From Oscillibacter sp. (GTDB lineage: Bacteria > Bacillota > Clostridia > Oscillospirales > Oscillospiraceae), in the NCBI GenBank assembly GCA_017937405.1, contig JAGBDS010000029.1:1-49743 (forward strand): 49,743 nt of DNA. Direction: 5' to 3'. Every line of letters begins with the position of its first letter. Positions within the stretch are counted from its first letter, which is position 1. The translations under genes and the position numbers were made by a program. Of this stretch, positions 14,523 to 22,363 are shown piece by piece. Under the pieces are notes generated by a model that ran no database searches, was not told where the DNA came from, and saw only the letters and a list, made by a program, of their open reading frames with translations.

Positions 14523-14552
14523 AAACGAGGAGCCGTAAGCTCCTCGTTTTTT
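14523..14552. terminator. Right copy of the 27-bp terminator repeat, between RHH gene and mgtE
   Basis: Identical to 14334-14360 but followed by TTTTTTC on the plus strand, making it the more effective plus-strand terminator. On the minus strand it follows the mgtE stop by about seven bases. Confidence 0.75.
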
Positions 14553-14556
14553 CATC

Positions 14557-15942
14557 TTAAATTCCCAGCAGCAGCGTTGCGAACCGGAAGTAGATCAGCA
14601 GGGACAGGGAGTCCACAATGGTGGAGATAAAGGGCGAGGCCATTACCGCCGGGTCGAAGCCCACCTTTTCTGCCAGAATGGGCAAGGTGCAGCCCACCAG
14701 CTTGGCGCAGACCACCGTGCCCACCAGCGTGGCACAGACCACCAGTGCCACCATGGGCGTCACGGCGGGGTTGTGCATCAGCCAGCGGTCGATCAGCATC
14801 ATTTTGCCGAAGTTGGCTGCGGCCAGGCACAGGCCGCAGCAGATGGACACCCGGAACTCCTTCCACAGCACCTGGAGGGAATCGGAGAACCGCACTTCTC
14901 CCAGAGACAGGGCACGAATGATGGCGGTGGAGGCCTGGGTGCCGCTGTTGCCGCCGGTACCGGACAGCATGGGCACGAAGGAGGTCAGGATGGCGCAGGA
15001 CATGAGGGCGTCCTCGAAATGGGTGAGGATGATGCCGGTGAAGGTGGCGGAGAGCATTAGGATCATCAGCCAGGGGGTGCGGGCCTTCCAGGTCTCGAAC
15101 ACGCCGGTCTTGAGGTAGGGCTTGTCGGAGGGCAGCATAGCCGCCATCAGCTCGATATCCTCGGTGGTCTCCTCCTCGATAACGTCCATGGCGTCGTCAA
15201 CGGTGACGATACCCACCAGCCGGTTTTCCGTGTCCACCACCGGCAGGGCCAGGAAGTCATATTTGCTCAGGGCCTGGGCGGTGGTCTCCTGGTCGTCCAG
15301 GGTCTGGACGGAGATGAAGTTCCGCTCCATGATGTCGCCGATGATGTCATCGTCCTCTGCCAGCAGCAGCGTCCGGATGGACAGCAGGCCGATGAGATGG
15401 CGGCGGTCGTCAATGACGTAGCAGAGGTTGATGGTCTCCTTGTCGGGGCCGGTGCGGCGGATGCGCTTGAAGGCGTCCTCCACCGTCATGGTCTCCTTCA
15501 AGTCTACGAACTCCGTGGTCATGATGCTGCCGGTGGAATCATCGGGATATTTTAAAATTTCGTTGATGCTCTTCCGGGTCTCAGGGTCGGAGTGCTTCAA
15601 AATGCGCTTCACCACGTTGGCGGGCATTTCCTCCACGATGTCCACGGTATCGTCCAGATACAGCTCGTCCAGCACCTCTTTCAGCTCGGTATTGGAAAAG
15701 CCCCGGATCAGCATTTCCTGTTCGTCGGAGTCCAGCTCCACGAACACCTCCGCCGCCAGCTCCTTGGGCAGCAGGCGGAACACCAGAGGCAGCCGCTCCT
15801 CGTCCAGTTCTCCGAAAAGGGAGGCGATGTCCGCCGCCTCCAGCGGCAGCAGCAAGTCCCGCAGCGGGGCATACCGTTTTCGCTGGATCATCTCCTCGAT
15901 TTGCTCCAACAGCTCCGTCCGTTCGTTTTCCAGTTCAAACAC
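14557..15942 (-). CDS. mgtE: Magnesium transporter MgtE
   Basis: 461 residues, full length, starting at GTG 15942 after GGAGG. The N-terminal helical superhelix (about 1-130; LFGELDEERLPLVFRLLP, DELYLDDTVDIVEEMP), two CBS domains (about 135-255; STGSIMTTEFVDL, FLALPVVDTENRLVGIVTVDD), the plug helix, and five membrane helices with TSFVPMLSGTGGNSGTQAST, the Mg2+-selective pore signature. In this family the cytoplasmic domains bind Mg2+ and close the pore when the ion is plentiful. Expression is controlled by the M-box riboswitch immediately upstream, so this gene is regulated at both RNA and protein level. Confidence 0.97.
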   Translation of the reverse strand: MFELENERTELLEQIEEMIQRKRYAPLRDLLLPLEAADIASLFGELDEERLPLVFRLLPKELAAEVFVELDSDEQEMLIRGFSNTELKEVLDELYLDDTVDIVEEMPANVVKRILKHSDPETRKSINEILKYPDDSTGSIMTTEFVDLKETMTVEDAFKRIRRTGPDKETINLCYVIDDRRHLIGLLSIRTLLLAEDDDIIGDIMERNFISVQTLDDQETTAQALSKYDFLALPVVDTENRLVGIVTVDDAMDVIEEETTEDIELMAAMLPSDKPYLKTGVFETWKARTPWLMILMLSATFTGIILTHFEDALMSCAILTSFVPMLSGTGGNSGTQASTAIIRALSLGEVRFSDSLQVLWKEFRVSICCGLCLAAANFGKMMLIDRWLMHNPAVTPMVALVVCATLVGTVVCAKLVGCTLPILAEKVGFDPAVMASPFISTIVDSLSLLIYFRFATLLLGI

Positions 15943-15971
15943 AGTGCGGGACCTCCTTCCCTGTCATGATC

Positions 15972-16016
15972 AAAAAACAAAGCTCTCCAATCGTCCCGTC
16001 CGGTACGAATGGAGAA
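15972..16016 (-). terminator. Riboswitch-controlled terminator before mgtE
   Basis: On the minus strand TCTCCATTCGTACC pairs with GACGATTGGAGA-type sequence (15983-16015) and is followed by GCTTTGTTTTTTG. It lies between the M-box aptamer and the mgtE ribosome binding site. A second hairpin, GAAAGCGG/CCGCTTTC, lies at about 16030-16050 between them. This is the expression platform expected for a transcription-terminating M-box. Confidence 0.75.
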
Positions 16017-16061
16017 CCCTTCCTTGCCGGAAAGCGGCGCACCGCTTTCCCAACCGTTCAA

Positions 16062-16197
16062 GCTTTAGCATCACAAGGCAGTGTAGTTGCGTTAGATGAT
16101 ACCTTCGTGTTCGATATCGCCTGTTCAAACCATCTTGTGATGTCTCCATCACTTCGCGGCAGCAACCCGTATCCTTGTGGTAGCCTTACCTACCGGA
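16062..16197 (-). ncRNA. M-box (ykoK) magnesium riboswitch aptamer
   Basis: Read on the minus strand, the leader shows the M-box signature in order: GTAGGTAAGGCTACCACAAG, GGATACGGGTTGCTGCCG, a stem GTGATGGAGACATCAC, GAACAGGCGATATCGA, AGGTATCATCTAACGC and CACTGCCTTGTGATGCTAAAGC in the closing part. These match the conserved core of the family that senses Mg2+ upstream of mgtE and other Mg2+ transporters. High Mg2+ folds the aptamer and favours the downstream terminator. The position, 120 bases before mgtE, fits. Confidence 0.93.
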
Positions 16198-16226
16198 CAT
16201 GTTTAGTTTTTCATATCTTCTTATTT

Positions 16227-16255
16227 ATATTATGCCAATTTTTTCACTGTGTCAA
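16227..16255 (-). promoter_or_regulatory. Promoter of the M-box/mgtE transcript
   Basis: Minus strand: perfect TTGACA (16250-16255), 17-base spacer, TAATAT (16227-16232), about 30 bases upstream of the aptamer. Confidence 0.8.
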
Positions 16256-16388
16256 CCCGTGGGTACGGATTTTCGACAGCGGGGAGGGACCCGGACGAGT
16301 ATCGCTTTTTGTTTGGAAAATATCGAACAAACGTTGCATTTTTCCGCCGAGGGTGGTATCATAAAAAAGTTAGAATTGCAAAAATACC

Positions 16389-16418
16389 TTGTGGGGAAAT
16401 GTAGTTCCGTGATATAAT
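16389..16418 (+). promoter_or_regulatory. Promoter of radC
   Basis: TTGTGG (16389-16394), 18-base spacer, perfect TATAAT (16413-16418), 48 bases before the radC start. Confidence 0.6.
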
Positions 16419-16466
16419 ACAATATTCCGAAAATCACGCGGCACCAGGCCGGAGGGGGAGTTTCTG

Positions 16467-17144
16467 GTGGGTATCCATGACGGACACAGAGAGAAGATGC
16501 GGCAGCGCTTTTTGAAAAGCGGCCTGGACGCCTTCGCGGACCACGAGGCCCTGGAGCTGCTGCTGTACTACGCTATCCCCCGGAAGGACACTAACCCCAT
16601 CGCCCACGCCCTGATGGAGCGGTACGGCTCCCTGTCCGCCGTCCTCACAGCCCCGGTGGAAGACCTGAAAAAGGTGGAGGGCATCGGGGAGAGCGCCGCT
16701 GTTTTGCTGAAGCTGGCGCCCCAACTCTACCGCAAAGCCAAGCTGTCCGACGCGGAGCAGGAGACGGTGATGAACTCTGTGGAGCGGGTGGGAGCCTATC
16801 TGCTGGAACGGTTCGCGGGGGAGAAAAACGAGGTGGTCTACCAGCTCTGCCTGGACCGCAAGGGCAAGCTCCTGGCCTGCAAAAAGCTGGGCGAGGGCGG
16901 CGTGGCTTCGGCGGACCTGGACATCCGCCGCCTGGTGGAGAACGCCCTCCTCACCGGCGCCGGTTCTGTTGTCCTGGCGCATAACCACCCCAGCGGCGTG
17001 GCGTTGCCCTCCCAGGATGACTATGCCGCCACAGACCGGGCAAAGGCGGCCTTGCATGTGGTGGGCGTGGCGCTGACAGACCATATCATCGTGGCCGACG
17101 GGGATTTTGTATCCATGTCGGACTCGGGTTATCTCACGGATTGA
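16467..17144 (+). CDS. radC: RadC family JAB-domain protein
   Basis: 225 residues from GTG 16467 after GGAGGGGGAG; this is the usual RadC length. N-terminal helix-hairpin-helix part (VEDLKKVEGIGESAAVLLKL, about 60-85), then the JAB/MPN metalloprotease-like domain with LDRKGKLLACKKLGEGG and the complete JAMM motif HNHPSGVALPSQDD. Despite the name, a direct DNA-repair role is unproven; the fold suggests a zinc-dependent hydrolase. It stands directly before uvrB, separated by a 237-base insertion that contains a ghost copy of the uvrB start, so originally the two were probably adjacent. Confidence 0.93.
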   Translation: MGIHDGHREKMRQRFLKSGLDAFADHEALELLLYYAIPRKDTNPIAHALMERYGSLSAVLTAPVEDLKKVEGIGESAAVLLKLAPQLYRKAKLSDAEQETVMNSVERVGAYLLERFAGEKNEVVYQLCLDRKGKLLACKKLGEGGVASADLDIRRLVENALLTGAGSVVLAHNHPSGVALPSQDDYAATDRAKAALHVVGVALTDHIIVADGDFVSMSDSGYLTD

Positions 17145-17155
17145 TGGAGAACAGT

Positions 17156-17236
17156 ATGCCAAAATTTGAAGTTGTTTCTGAATGTCAGACCTCCGGCGAG
17201 CCCCACAAAAGCTGCGCTTTTGCGGGGACCCCATGA
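17156..17236 (+). pseudogene. Ghost 5' end of uvrB (diverged allele fragment)
   Basis: ATG 17156 opens 15 codons reading [15 protein letters not shown], against [15 protein letters not shown] at the true uvrB start 226 bases downstream. The first 28 bases differ at one synonymous position. Later the same Ser is TCC here and AGT in uvrB, so the difference looks like allelic divergence of a coding sequence and not random decay. A ribosome binding site (GGAGAA) is also shared. The frame runs into the hairpin block and stops at 17234. A 26-residue peptide could still be made. Confidence 0.8.
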
Positions 17237-17340
17237 TTGAACTCAAATGGGCAGGCAAAGCCCGCCCATTTCAAGGTTTTGGCTGCGCCAAAACGCTTGA
17301 CGCCGCTTCCGCGGCGGCGGACCTTTGGTCCGCTGGCTGG
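17201..17340 (-). mobile_element. Four-hairpin repeat element, copy A (before uvrB)
   Basis: Element sense is the minus strand. Hairpins, in plus coordinates: H4 17201-17227 (12-bp arm, loop of three, one G-U in the minus-strand RNA), H3 17245-17271 (arm AAATGGGC), H2 17276-17294 (arm GTTTTGG) and H1 17317-17333 (GCGGACC/GGTCCGC). The minus strand aligns with copy B at 43930-44054 along its length (shared CAAGCGTTTTG, AAAACCTTGAA, CTGCC/TTGCCTGCCCA and GGGGTCCCCGC). It has no ORF and no recombinase and is flanked by the ghost and true uvrB starts. Confidence 0.7.
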
Positions 17341-17381
17341 CCGCCGGATGAAATTTGCAGGAGAGTGCGGAGAATTGAGTT

Positions 17382-19352
17382 ATGCCGAAATTTGAAGTTG
17401 TTTCTGAATACCAGCCTAGTGGCGACCAGCCCGAGGCCATTGCCGCCCTGGCGGAGGGCATCGAGAACGGGCTGAAGGAGCAGGTGCTGCTGGGCGTCAC
17501 CGGCTCCGGTAAGACTTTCACCATGGCTAAGGTCATTGAGCAGGTCCAGCGCCCCACCCTGGTGCTGGCTCACAACAAGACCCTGGCGGCCCAGCTCTGC
17601 GCGGAGTTCAAGGAGTTTTTCCCCAACAACGCCGTGGAATATTTCGTCTCCTACTACGACTACTACCAGCCCGAGGCCTATATCCCCCATACCGATACCT
17701 ATATCGCCAAGGACGCCTCCACCAACGAGGAGATCGACCGCCTGCGGCTCTCCGCCACCTGCGCCCTGCTGGAGCGGCGGGACGTGATCGTGGTGTCCTC
17801 CGTCTCCTGTATCTACGGCCTGGGCGAGCCGGATGACTTCGCCAAGCTGGTGGTCTCCCTCCGGGTGGGTGCCGAGTGGGAGAGGGACGAGCTGCTGCGC
17901 CGCCTGGTGGAGATCCGCTACGAGAGGAACGACATCGCCTTTGAGCGGAATATGTTCCGGGTCCGGGGCGACACGGTGGAGATTTACCCCGCCTATTACA
18001 AGGACCACGCCATCCGGGTGGAGTTTTTTGGCGATGAGATCGACCGTATTTCCGACTTCAATCCTATCACCGGTTCCGTGAACCGGGTGCTGAATCACAT
18101 TGCCATCTACCCTGCCAGCCATTACGTCACCACCAAGGACAAGATGGACAAAGCCATCTCCGAGATTCGGCGGGAAATGGAGGAGCAGGTCAAGGTCTTT
18201 ACGGACAATGACCAGCTGGTGGAGGCCCAGCGCATCCGCCAGCGCACCGAATACGACATGGAGATGATGGCGGAGCTGGGCTATTGCTCCGGCATCGAGA
18301 ATTACTCCCGCATTATCTCCGACCGCCCCGCAGGGTCGGCTCCCATGACCCTGCTGGACTTTTTCCCCGACGATTTCCTGCTGTTTGTGGACGAGAGCCA
18401 TGTCACGCTGCCCCAGGTCCGGGCCATGTACAACGGCGACCACGCCCGGAAGGACAGCTTAGTCAAGTACGGCTTCCGCCTGCCCTGTGCCTACGACAAC
18501 CGCCCCCTGAAATTCGAGGAATTCGAGGAGCGCATCGGTCAGGCGGTGTTCGTCTCCGCCACCCCCGGCCCCTACGAGCGGGAGCGGGCGGACCAGGTGG
18601 TGGAGCAGGTCATCCGTCCCACCGGCCTGCTGGACCCCAGAGTGGAGGTCCGGCCCGTCACGGGACAAATTGACGACCTGATGGACGAAATTCGTGCCCG
18701 CGCTGCCAAAAACGAACGGGTGCTGGTCACCACCCTCACCAAGAAAATGGCGGAGGACCTGACGGAGTTCTTCAAAAACGCGGGCATTCGGGTGCGGTAT
18801 ATGCACTCCGATGTCCAGACCATCGAGCGGATGGAGATCATCCGGGACTTGCGTTTGGGCGAGTTCGACGTGCTGGTGGGCATCAATCTCCTGCGGGAGG
18901 GCCTGGACCTGCCGGAGGTGTCCCTTGTCGCCATTCTGGATGCCGACAAGGAGGGCTTCCTCCGCTCCGAGACCTCTCTCATTCAGACCATCGGCCGCGC
19001 CGCCCGAAACGCCGAGGGCCTCGTTATCATGTACGCCGACGAGATTACGCCCTCCATGCGGGCGGCCATCGACGAGACGGCCCGCCGCCGCTGCCTTCAG
19101 GACAACTTCAATAAAGAGCACGGCATCGTGCCCAAGACCATCATCAAGGGCGTCCGGGAGGTGCTGGAGATCTCCAAGACGGCGGAGGGCGATACCAGCG
19201 GCAAGGGCAAGAAGCGCAAGCTCTCGGACCAGGAGCGCGCCGCCGAGATCGCCAAACTGGAAAAGGAAATGCGGGAGGCCAGCAAGATGCTGGAATTCGA
19301 ATACGCGGCAGTGCTGCGTGACCGCATCATCGAATTGCGAGGAGAGAAATAA
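17382..19352 (+). CDS. uvrB: Excinuclease ABC subunit B
   Basis: 656 residues, normal length. Walker [14 protein letters not shown] (about 40-52), the beta-hairpin region [21 protein letters not shown] that locks one DNA strand, the Walker B-like [14 protein letters not shown], helicase motifs [56 protein letters not shown], and a C-terminal UVR domain (about 615-650) that contacts UvrC. In nucleotide-excision repair UvrB takes over damaged DNA from UvrA and recruits UvrC. Here it heads a tight gene string that ends with uvrA. Translation begins at ATG 17382 after GGAGAAT; a ghost of this start lies upstream. Confidence 0.98.
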   Translation: MPKFEVVSEYQPSGDQPEAIAALAEGIENGLKEQVLLGVTGSGKTFTMAKVIEQVQRPTLVLAHNKTLAAQLCAEFKEFFPNNAVEYFVSYYDYYQPEAYIPHTDTYIAKDASTNEEIDRLRLSATCALLERRDVIVVSSVSCIYGLGEPDDFAKLVVSLRVGAEWERDELLRRLVEIRYERNDIAFERNMFRVRGDTVEIYPAYYKDHAIRVEFFGDEIDRISDFNPITGSVNRVLNHIAIYPASHYVTTKDKMDKAISEIRREMEEQVKVFTDNDQLVEAQRIRQRTEYDMEMMAELGYCSGIENYSRIISDRPAGSAPMTLLDFFPDDFLLFVDESHVTLPQVRAMYNGDHARKDSLVKYGFRLPCAYDNRPLKFEEFEERIGQAVFVSATPGPYERERADQVVEQVIRPTGLLDPRVEVRPVTGQIDDLMDEIRARAAKNERVLVTTLTKKMAEDLTEFFKNAGIRVRYMHSDVQTIERMEIIRDLRLGEFDVLVGINLLREGLDLPEVSLVAILDADKEGFLRSETSLIQTIGRAARNAEGLVIMYADEITPSMRAAIDETARRRCLQDNFNKEHGIVPKTIIKGVREVLEISKTAEGDTSGKGKKRKLSDQERAAEIAKLEKEMREASKMLEFEYAAVLRDRIIELRGEK

Positions 19353-19738
19353 TGCGTTACGAATGGTTGGATAGTTACCTCCTGTCCCTCCCCGGCACGG
19401 AAAAGGACTACAAGCCCGAGTGGGGCTGGTTCCGGTATATGCTCCGGGGCAAGCTGTTCGCCGCCGTCTGTTCTCCCGGCCCGGAGCACAAGATCTACGG
19501 CGGACACGACATTATCAACCTGAAATGCGACCCCGCCAAGGCAGAGTTGCTCCGGGCCGAATACCCGGACATTCTGCCGGGCTTTTACAGCGACAAGCGC
19601 ACCTGGATCGCCTGTTTCCTGGACGGAGAGCTGCCGGACGAGCTCCTGCGGGAGTTGTGCGCGGACTCCCACCGTCTGGTACTGGAGAAGCTGCCGAAGT
19701 ATGTGCAGCGGGAGATTTTAGCGACAAGAGAGGATTGA
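19352..19738 (+). CDS. MmcQ/YjbR family protein
   Basis: 128 residues, overlapping the uvrB stop by one base (TAATG). Pattern of the family: EWGWFRYMLRGKLFAAVC, then INLKCDPAKAELLRAEYPDILPGFY, then KRTWIACFLDGELPDELLRELC and a C-terminal helix. The fold resembles a double-stranded DNA-binding (DDBP-like) domain; the biochemical role is unknown. Members often sit next to DNA-repair genes, which the translational coupling to uvrB repeats here. No signal peptide or membrane segment. Confidence 0.88.
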   Translation: MRYEWLDSYLLSLPGTEKDYKPEWGWFRYMLRGKLFAAVCSPGPEHKIYGGHDIINLKCDPAKAELLRAEYPDILPGFYSDKRTWIACFLDGELPDELLRELCADSHRLVLEKLPKYVQREILATRED

Positions 19739-19742
19739 ACCT

Positions 19743-21164
19743 ATGGCTTTCAGCAGCATGACCTTCCTGTTCGGTTTCCTTCCTGCGGTGCTGGTGGTCT
19801 ACTTTCTCCTGTCCGCCCGGTGCCGGAGGGGCCGGAACGCCGTCCTGCTGCTGTTTTCCCTGGCCTTTTACGCCTGGGGCGGCATCCGGCTGCTGCCGGC
19901 GCTGCTGGCCTCCTGCGTCCTGAACTGGGCGAGTGCCCTGCTGGCGGCCCCTGGAAAGCCGCACCGTAAAGCGGCCTTTGGGCTCACCCTGGCTCTGAAC
20001 ATCGCCATGCTGGGGTACTTCAAATATACCGGCTTTCTGGTGACGAACCTGAACGCCCTGGGGGCGAGTCTGACCGTCCCCTCCATCGCCCTCCCGGCAG
20101 GCATCTCCTTTTTCGCCTTCCAGGCCATCGCCTACCTGACGGACGTCTACCGGGGCGACATCCCGGCGGAGCGGAGCCTGGGCCGGGTGACGCTGTTCAT
20201 GGCCTTCTTTCCCCAGCTGTTACAGGGCCCCATCCTGCGCTACGGTGCGTTCGCCCCGTCCCTGACGGACCGCCGGGAGACCGCTGCGGACGCGGCGGAG
20301 GGTGCCGTTCGCTTCTGCTTCGGCCTTGGCAAAAAGGTGCTGCTGGCGGACGCCCTGGGCCAGATCGCCAATGGAGCCTTCAGCGCCGGGGACCGCCTGA
20401 CCGTCTCCCTGGCCTGGCTGGGGGCCATCGCCTACACCCTCCAGTTGTACTTCGATTTTTCCGGCTACACGGATATGGCCATCGGCCTGGGCCGGGTGTT
20501 CGGCTTCTCCTTGCCGGAGAATTTCGACTATCCCTATACCGCCCGCTCCGCCTCGGAATTCTGGCGGCGCTGGCACCGGACCTTATCCTTCTGGTTCCGG
20601 GACTATGTGTATATCCCCCTGGGCGGCAGCCGCTGCACCGTGCACCGCCAGCTTTTGAACCTGCTGGCGGTGTGGCTGCTGACGGGCCTGTGGCACGGCG
20701 CGGCCTGGAATTTCGTGCTGTGGGGCCTCTACTACGCTGCCCTGCTGATAGGCGAGCGGTTTCTCTGGGGCAAGGTGCTGGAACGCCTGCCCGCCGCCCT
20801 CCGCCACGCCTACGCCCTGGTGCTGGTCACCATTGGCTGGGTGCTGTTCCGCTCCTCCGGTCTGGTTCAGGTGGGGGAGATGCTCTCCGCTATGTTCGGC
20901 TTCGCCCCCGGCGGCGTCTGGAGCGGTGAGACCGTCTATTACCTCCGCCAGTATGGCTGGGAAATGCTGGTCGCCATTCCCGCCGCTATGCCGGTGAAGC
21001 GCTGGCTCCAGACGGCTCTGACCGAACGTCAGCGCCTGGGCAGCCGCCCCGCCGCCGTGACGCTGGCGCTGGCGCCTAAGGTCCTGGCGGTGGTGTTGTT
21101 GGGCACCTCCGTGGTGCGGCTCCTCAGCTCCACCTTCCGTTCCTTTCTGTATTTCCAGTTTTAA
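19743..21164 (+). CDS. MBOAT family O-acyltransferase (AlgI-like)
   Basis: 473 residues with 10-12 membrane segments. Diagnostic features are MAFSSMTFLFGFLPAVLVVY at the N-terminus, the YFDFSGYTDMAIGLGRVFGF box, FWRRWHRTLSFWFRDYVYIPLGG, and LLTGLWHGAAWNFVLWGLYY carrying the catalytic His. AlgI-type MBOAT proteins carry acetyl groups across the membrane for O-acetylation of cell-surface polysaccharides by a partner SGNH protein. That partner is the next gene, 14 bases on. No polymer-synthesis genes are nearby, so the polysaccharide that is modified is unknown. The start is ATG 19743, four bases after the previous stop. Confidence 0.93.
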   Translation: MAFSSMTFLFGFLPAVLVVYFLLSARCRRGRNAVLLLFSLAFYAWGGIRLLPALLASCVLNWASALLAAPGKPHRKAAFGLTLALNIAMLGYFKYTGFLVTNLNALGASLTVPSIALPAGISFFAFQAIAYLTDVYRGDIPAERSLGRVTLFMAFFPQLLQGPILRYGAFAPSLTDRRETAADAAEGAVRFCFGLGKKVLLADALGQIANGAFSAGDRLTVSLAWLGAIAYTLQLYFDFSGYTDMAIGLGRVFGFSLPENFDYPYTARSASEFWRRWHRTLSFWFRDYVYIPLGGSRCTVHRQLLNLLAVWLLTGLWHGAAWNFVLWGLYYAALLIGERFLWGKVLERLPAALRHAYALVLVTIGWVLFRSSGLVQVGEMLSAMFGFAPGGVWSGETVYYLRQYGWEMLVAIPAAMPVKRWLQTALTERQRLGSRPAAVTLALAPKVLAVVLLGTSVVRLLSSTFRSFLYFQF

Positions 21165-21178
21165 AGGAGGCCCTATCC

Positions 21179-22363
21179 GTGAATAAATGGCTGAACAGGG
21201 CTTTCCTGGCGGGCCTTCTAGCGCTGCTGCTGGCGGTGCCCGTCGGCACCGCCCTGTGGGGCGCGGGCAAAACCACCGCCTACTATGAAAACCGTACCCT
21301 GGTGGAGCGGCCCGCCCTGACCTGGACTTCCCTGTGGGACGGCACCTTCGGCACCGCCCTGGAAAGCTGGCTTTCCGACCACTTTCCCGGCCGCGCCACT
21401 CTTTTGAAAGGGGATACCGCCGTGCAGATGCAGCTCCGCCCGGTGGTGAACGGCGCCGTGCTGGGAGGCGAGGTGCTACTGCCTTTCCGGGATTACGATA
21501 CCTGGTCGTCGGAGGAGCAGTCCGCCCAAGCGGCAGAGCGGGGAGAAGCCTTTGCCGCCCTGAACGATTATATCAAAGAAAATAGCGGCACGTTCCTGTT
21601 TGTGGGTTTCCCAGAGCAGCGGACGTACTTTGACGGCCAATACCCGGATTACCTGAACAGCTGCGCCGAGGAGACCGCCTCCGCCAGCCGCCTGTTCCGG
21701 GCGGCGCTGGAGGACCGGGGCGTGCCTTTTCTGGACATGGGAGAGGTCTACGACGCCCAGGGCCACCCTGCTTCCTATTACGCCGCTGTGGACCACCACT
21801 ATACCTATTACGGCGCTTACGCCGCCTACCGGGAGATCATGGACACCCTCAACGGTTCCGGTTTCAGCCTGTCCGTGCTGACGGAGGAGGACCTGGATTT
21901 TCAGGTGTTGCCCAATCCCTGTATCGGCTCCCGAAACCGGAAGCTGTACAACCTCTGGCCCAACGGCGACCACATCGTGCTGGGCATCCAGAAGGAGCCG
22001 GTGGCCTTTGACCGCCGGGACAACGGCCAGCCCTCATCCCTGCCTCTGTTTGTCACGCCGTCCTCTGCGGCGGAGCCCGCCACCTACGGCATCTACATGG
22101 GCGGCGACTACGGCGAAACGGTGCTGGAGACCCACCGCCCGGAGCTGCCCAAGCTGCTGATCTTCGGGGACTCTTTCACCAACGCCCTGGAGACGCTGCT
22201 GTACGCCTCCTTTGACGAGACCCGCAGCCTGGACCTGCGGCACTACAAGGGCGGCAGTCTGAAGGACTATCTTGCGGACTACCAGCCGGATATCGTGCTG
22301 TGCGTCCTGAACGATTCATTTTATTACACCATCACCGGCAACGGCGCGGTGTGGGGAGATTGA
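21179..22363 (+). CDS. AlgJ/DHHW-type SGNH-like O-acetyltransferase partner
   Basis: 394 residues from GTG 21179 after AAAGGAGG. One N-terminal membrane segment (about 5-27) and then an extracytoplasmic domain. Motifs: SWLSDHFPGRATLLKGD near residue 65, the DHHYTYYGAYAAYREIM block, and LLIFGDSFTNALETLL near residue 325, which holds the nucleophile Ser of the GDSF box. The Asp-His-His triplet matches the DHHW family, the Gram-positive counterpart of AlgJ/AlgX. It would transfer acetyl groups delivered by the MBOAT protein to an exported glycan. The gene pair is co-transcribed; the stop overlaps the next gene by one base. Confidence 0.88.
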   Translation: MNKWLNRAFLAGLLALLLAVPVGTALWGAGKTTAYYENRTLVERPALTWTSLWDGTFGTALESWLSDHFPGRATLLKGDTAVQMQLRPVVNGAVLGGEVLLPFRDYDTWSSEEQSAQAAERGEAFAALNDYIKENSGTFLFVGFPEQRTYFDGQYPDYLNSCAEETASASRLFRAALEDRGVPFLDMGEVYDAQGHPASYYAAVDHHYTYYGAYAAYREIMDTLNGSGFSLSVLTEEDLDFQVLPNPCIGSRNRKLYNLWPNGDHIVLGIQKEPVAFDRRDNGQPSSLPLFVTPSSAAEPATYGIYMGGDYGETVLETHRPELPKLLIFGDSFTNALETLLYASFDETRSLDLRHYKGGSLKDYLADYQPDIVLCVLNDSFYYTITGNGAVWGD

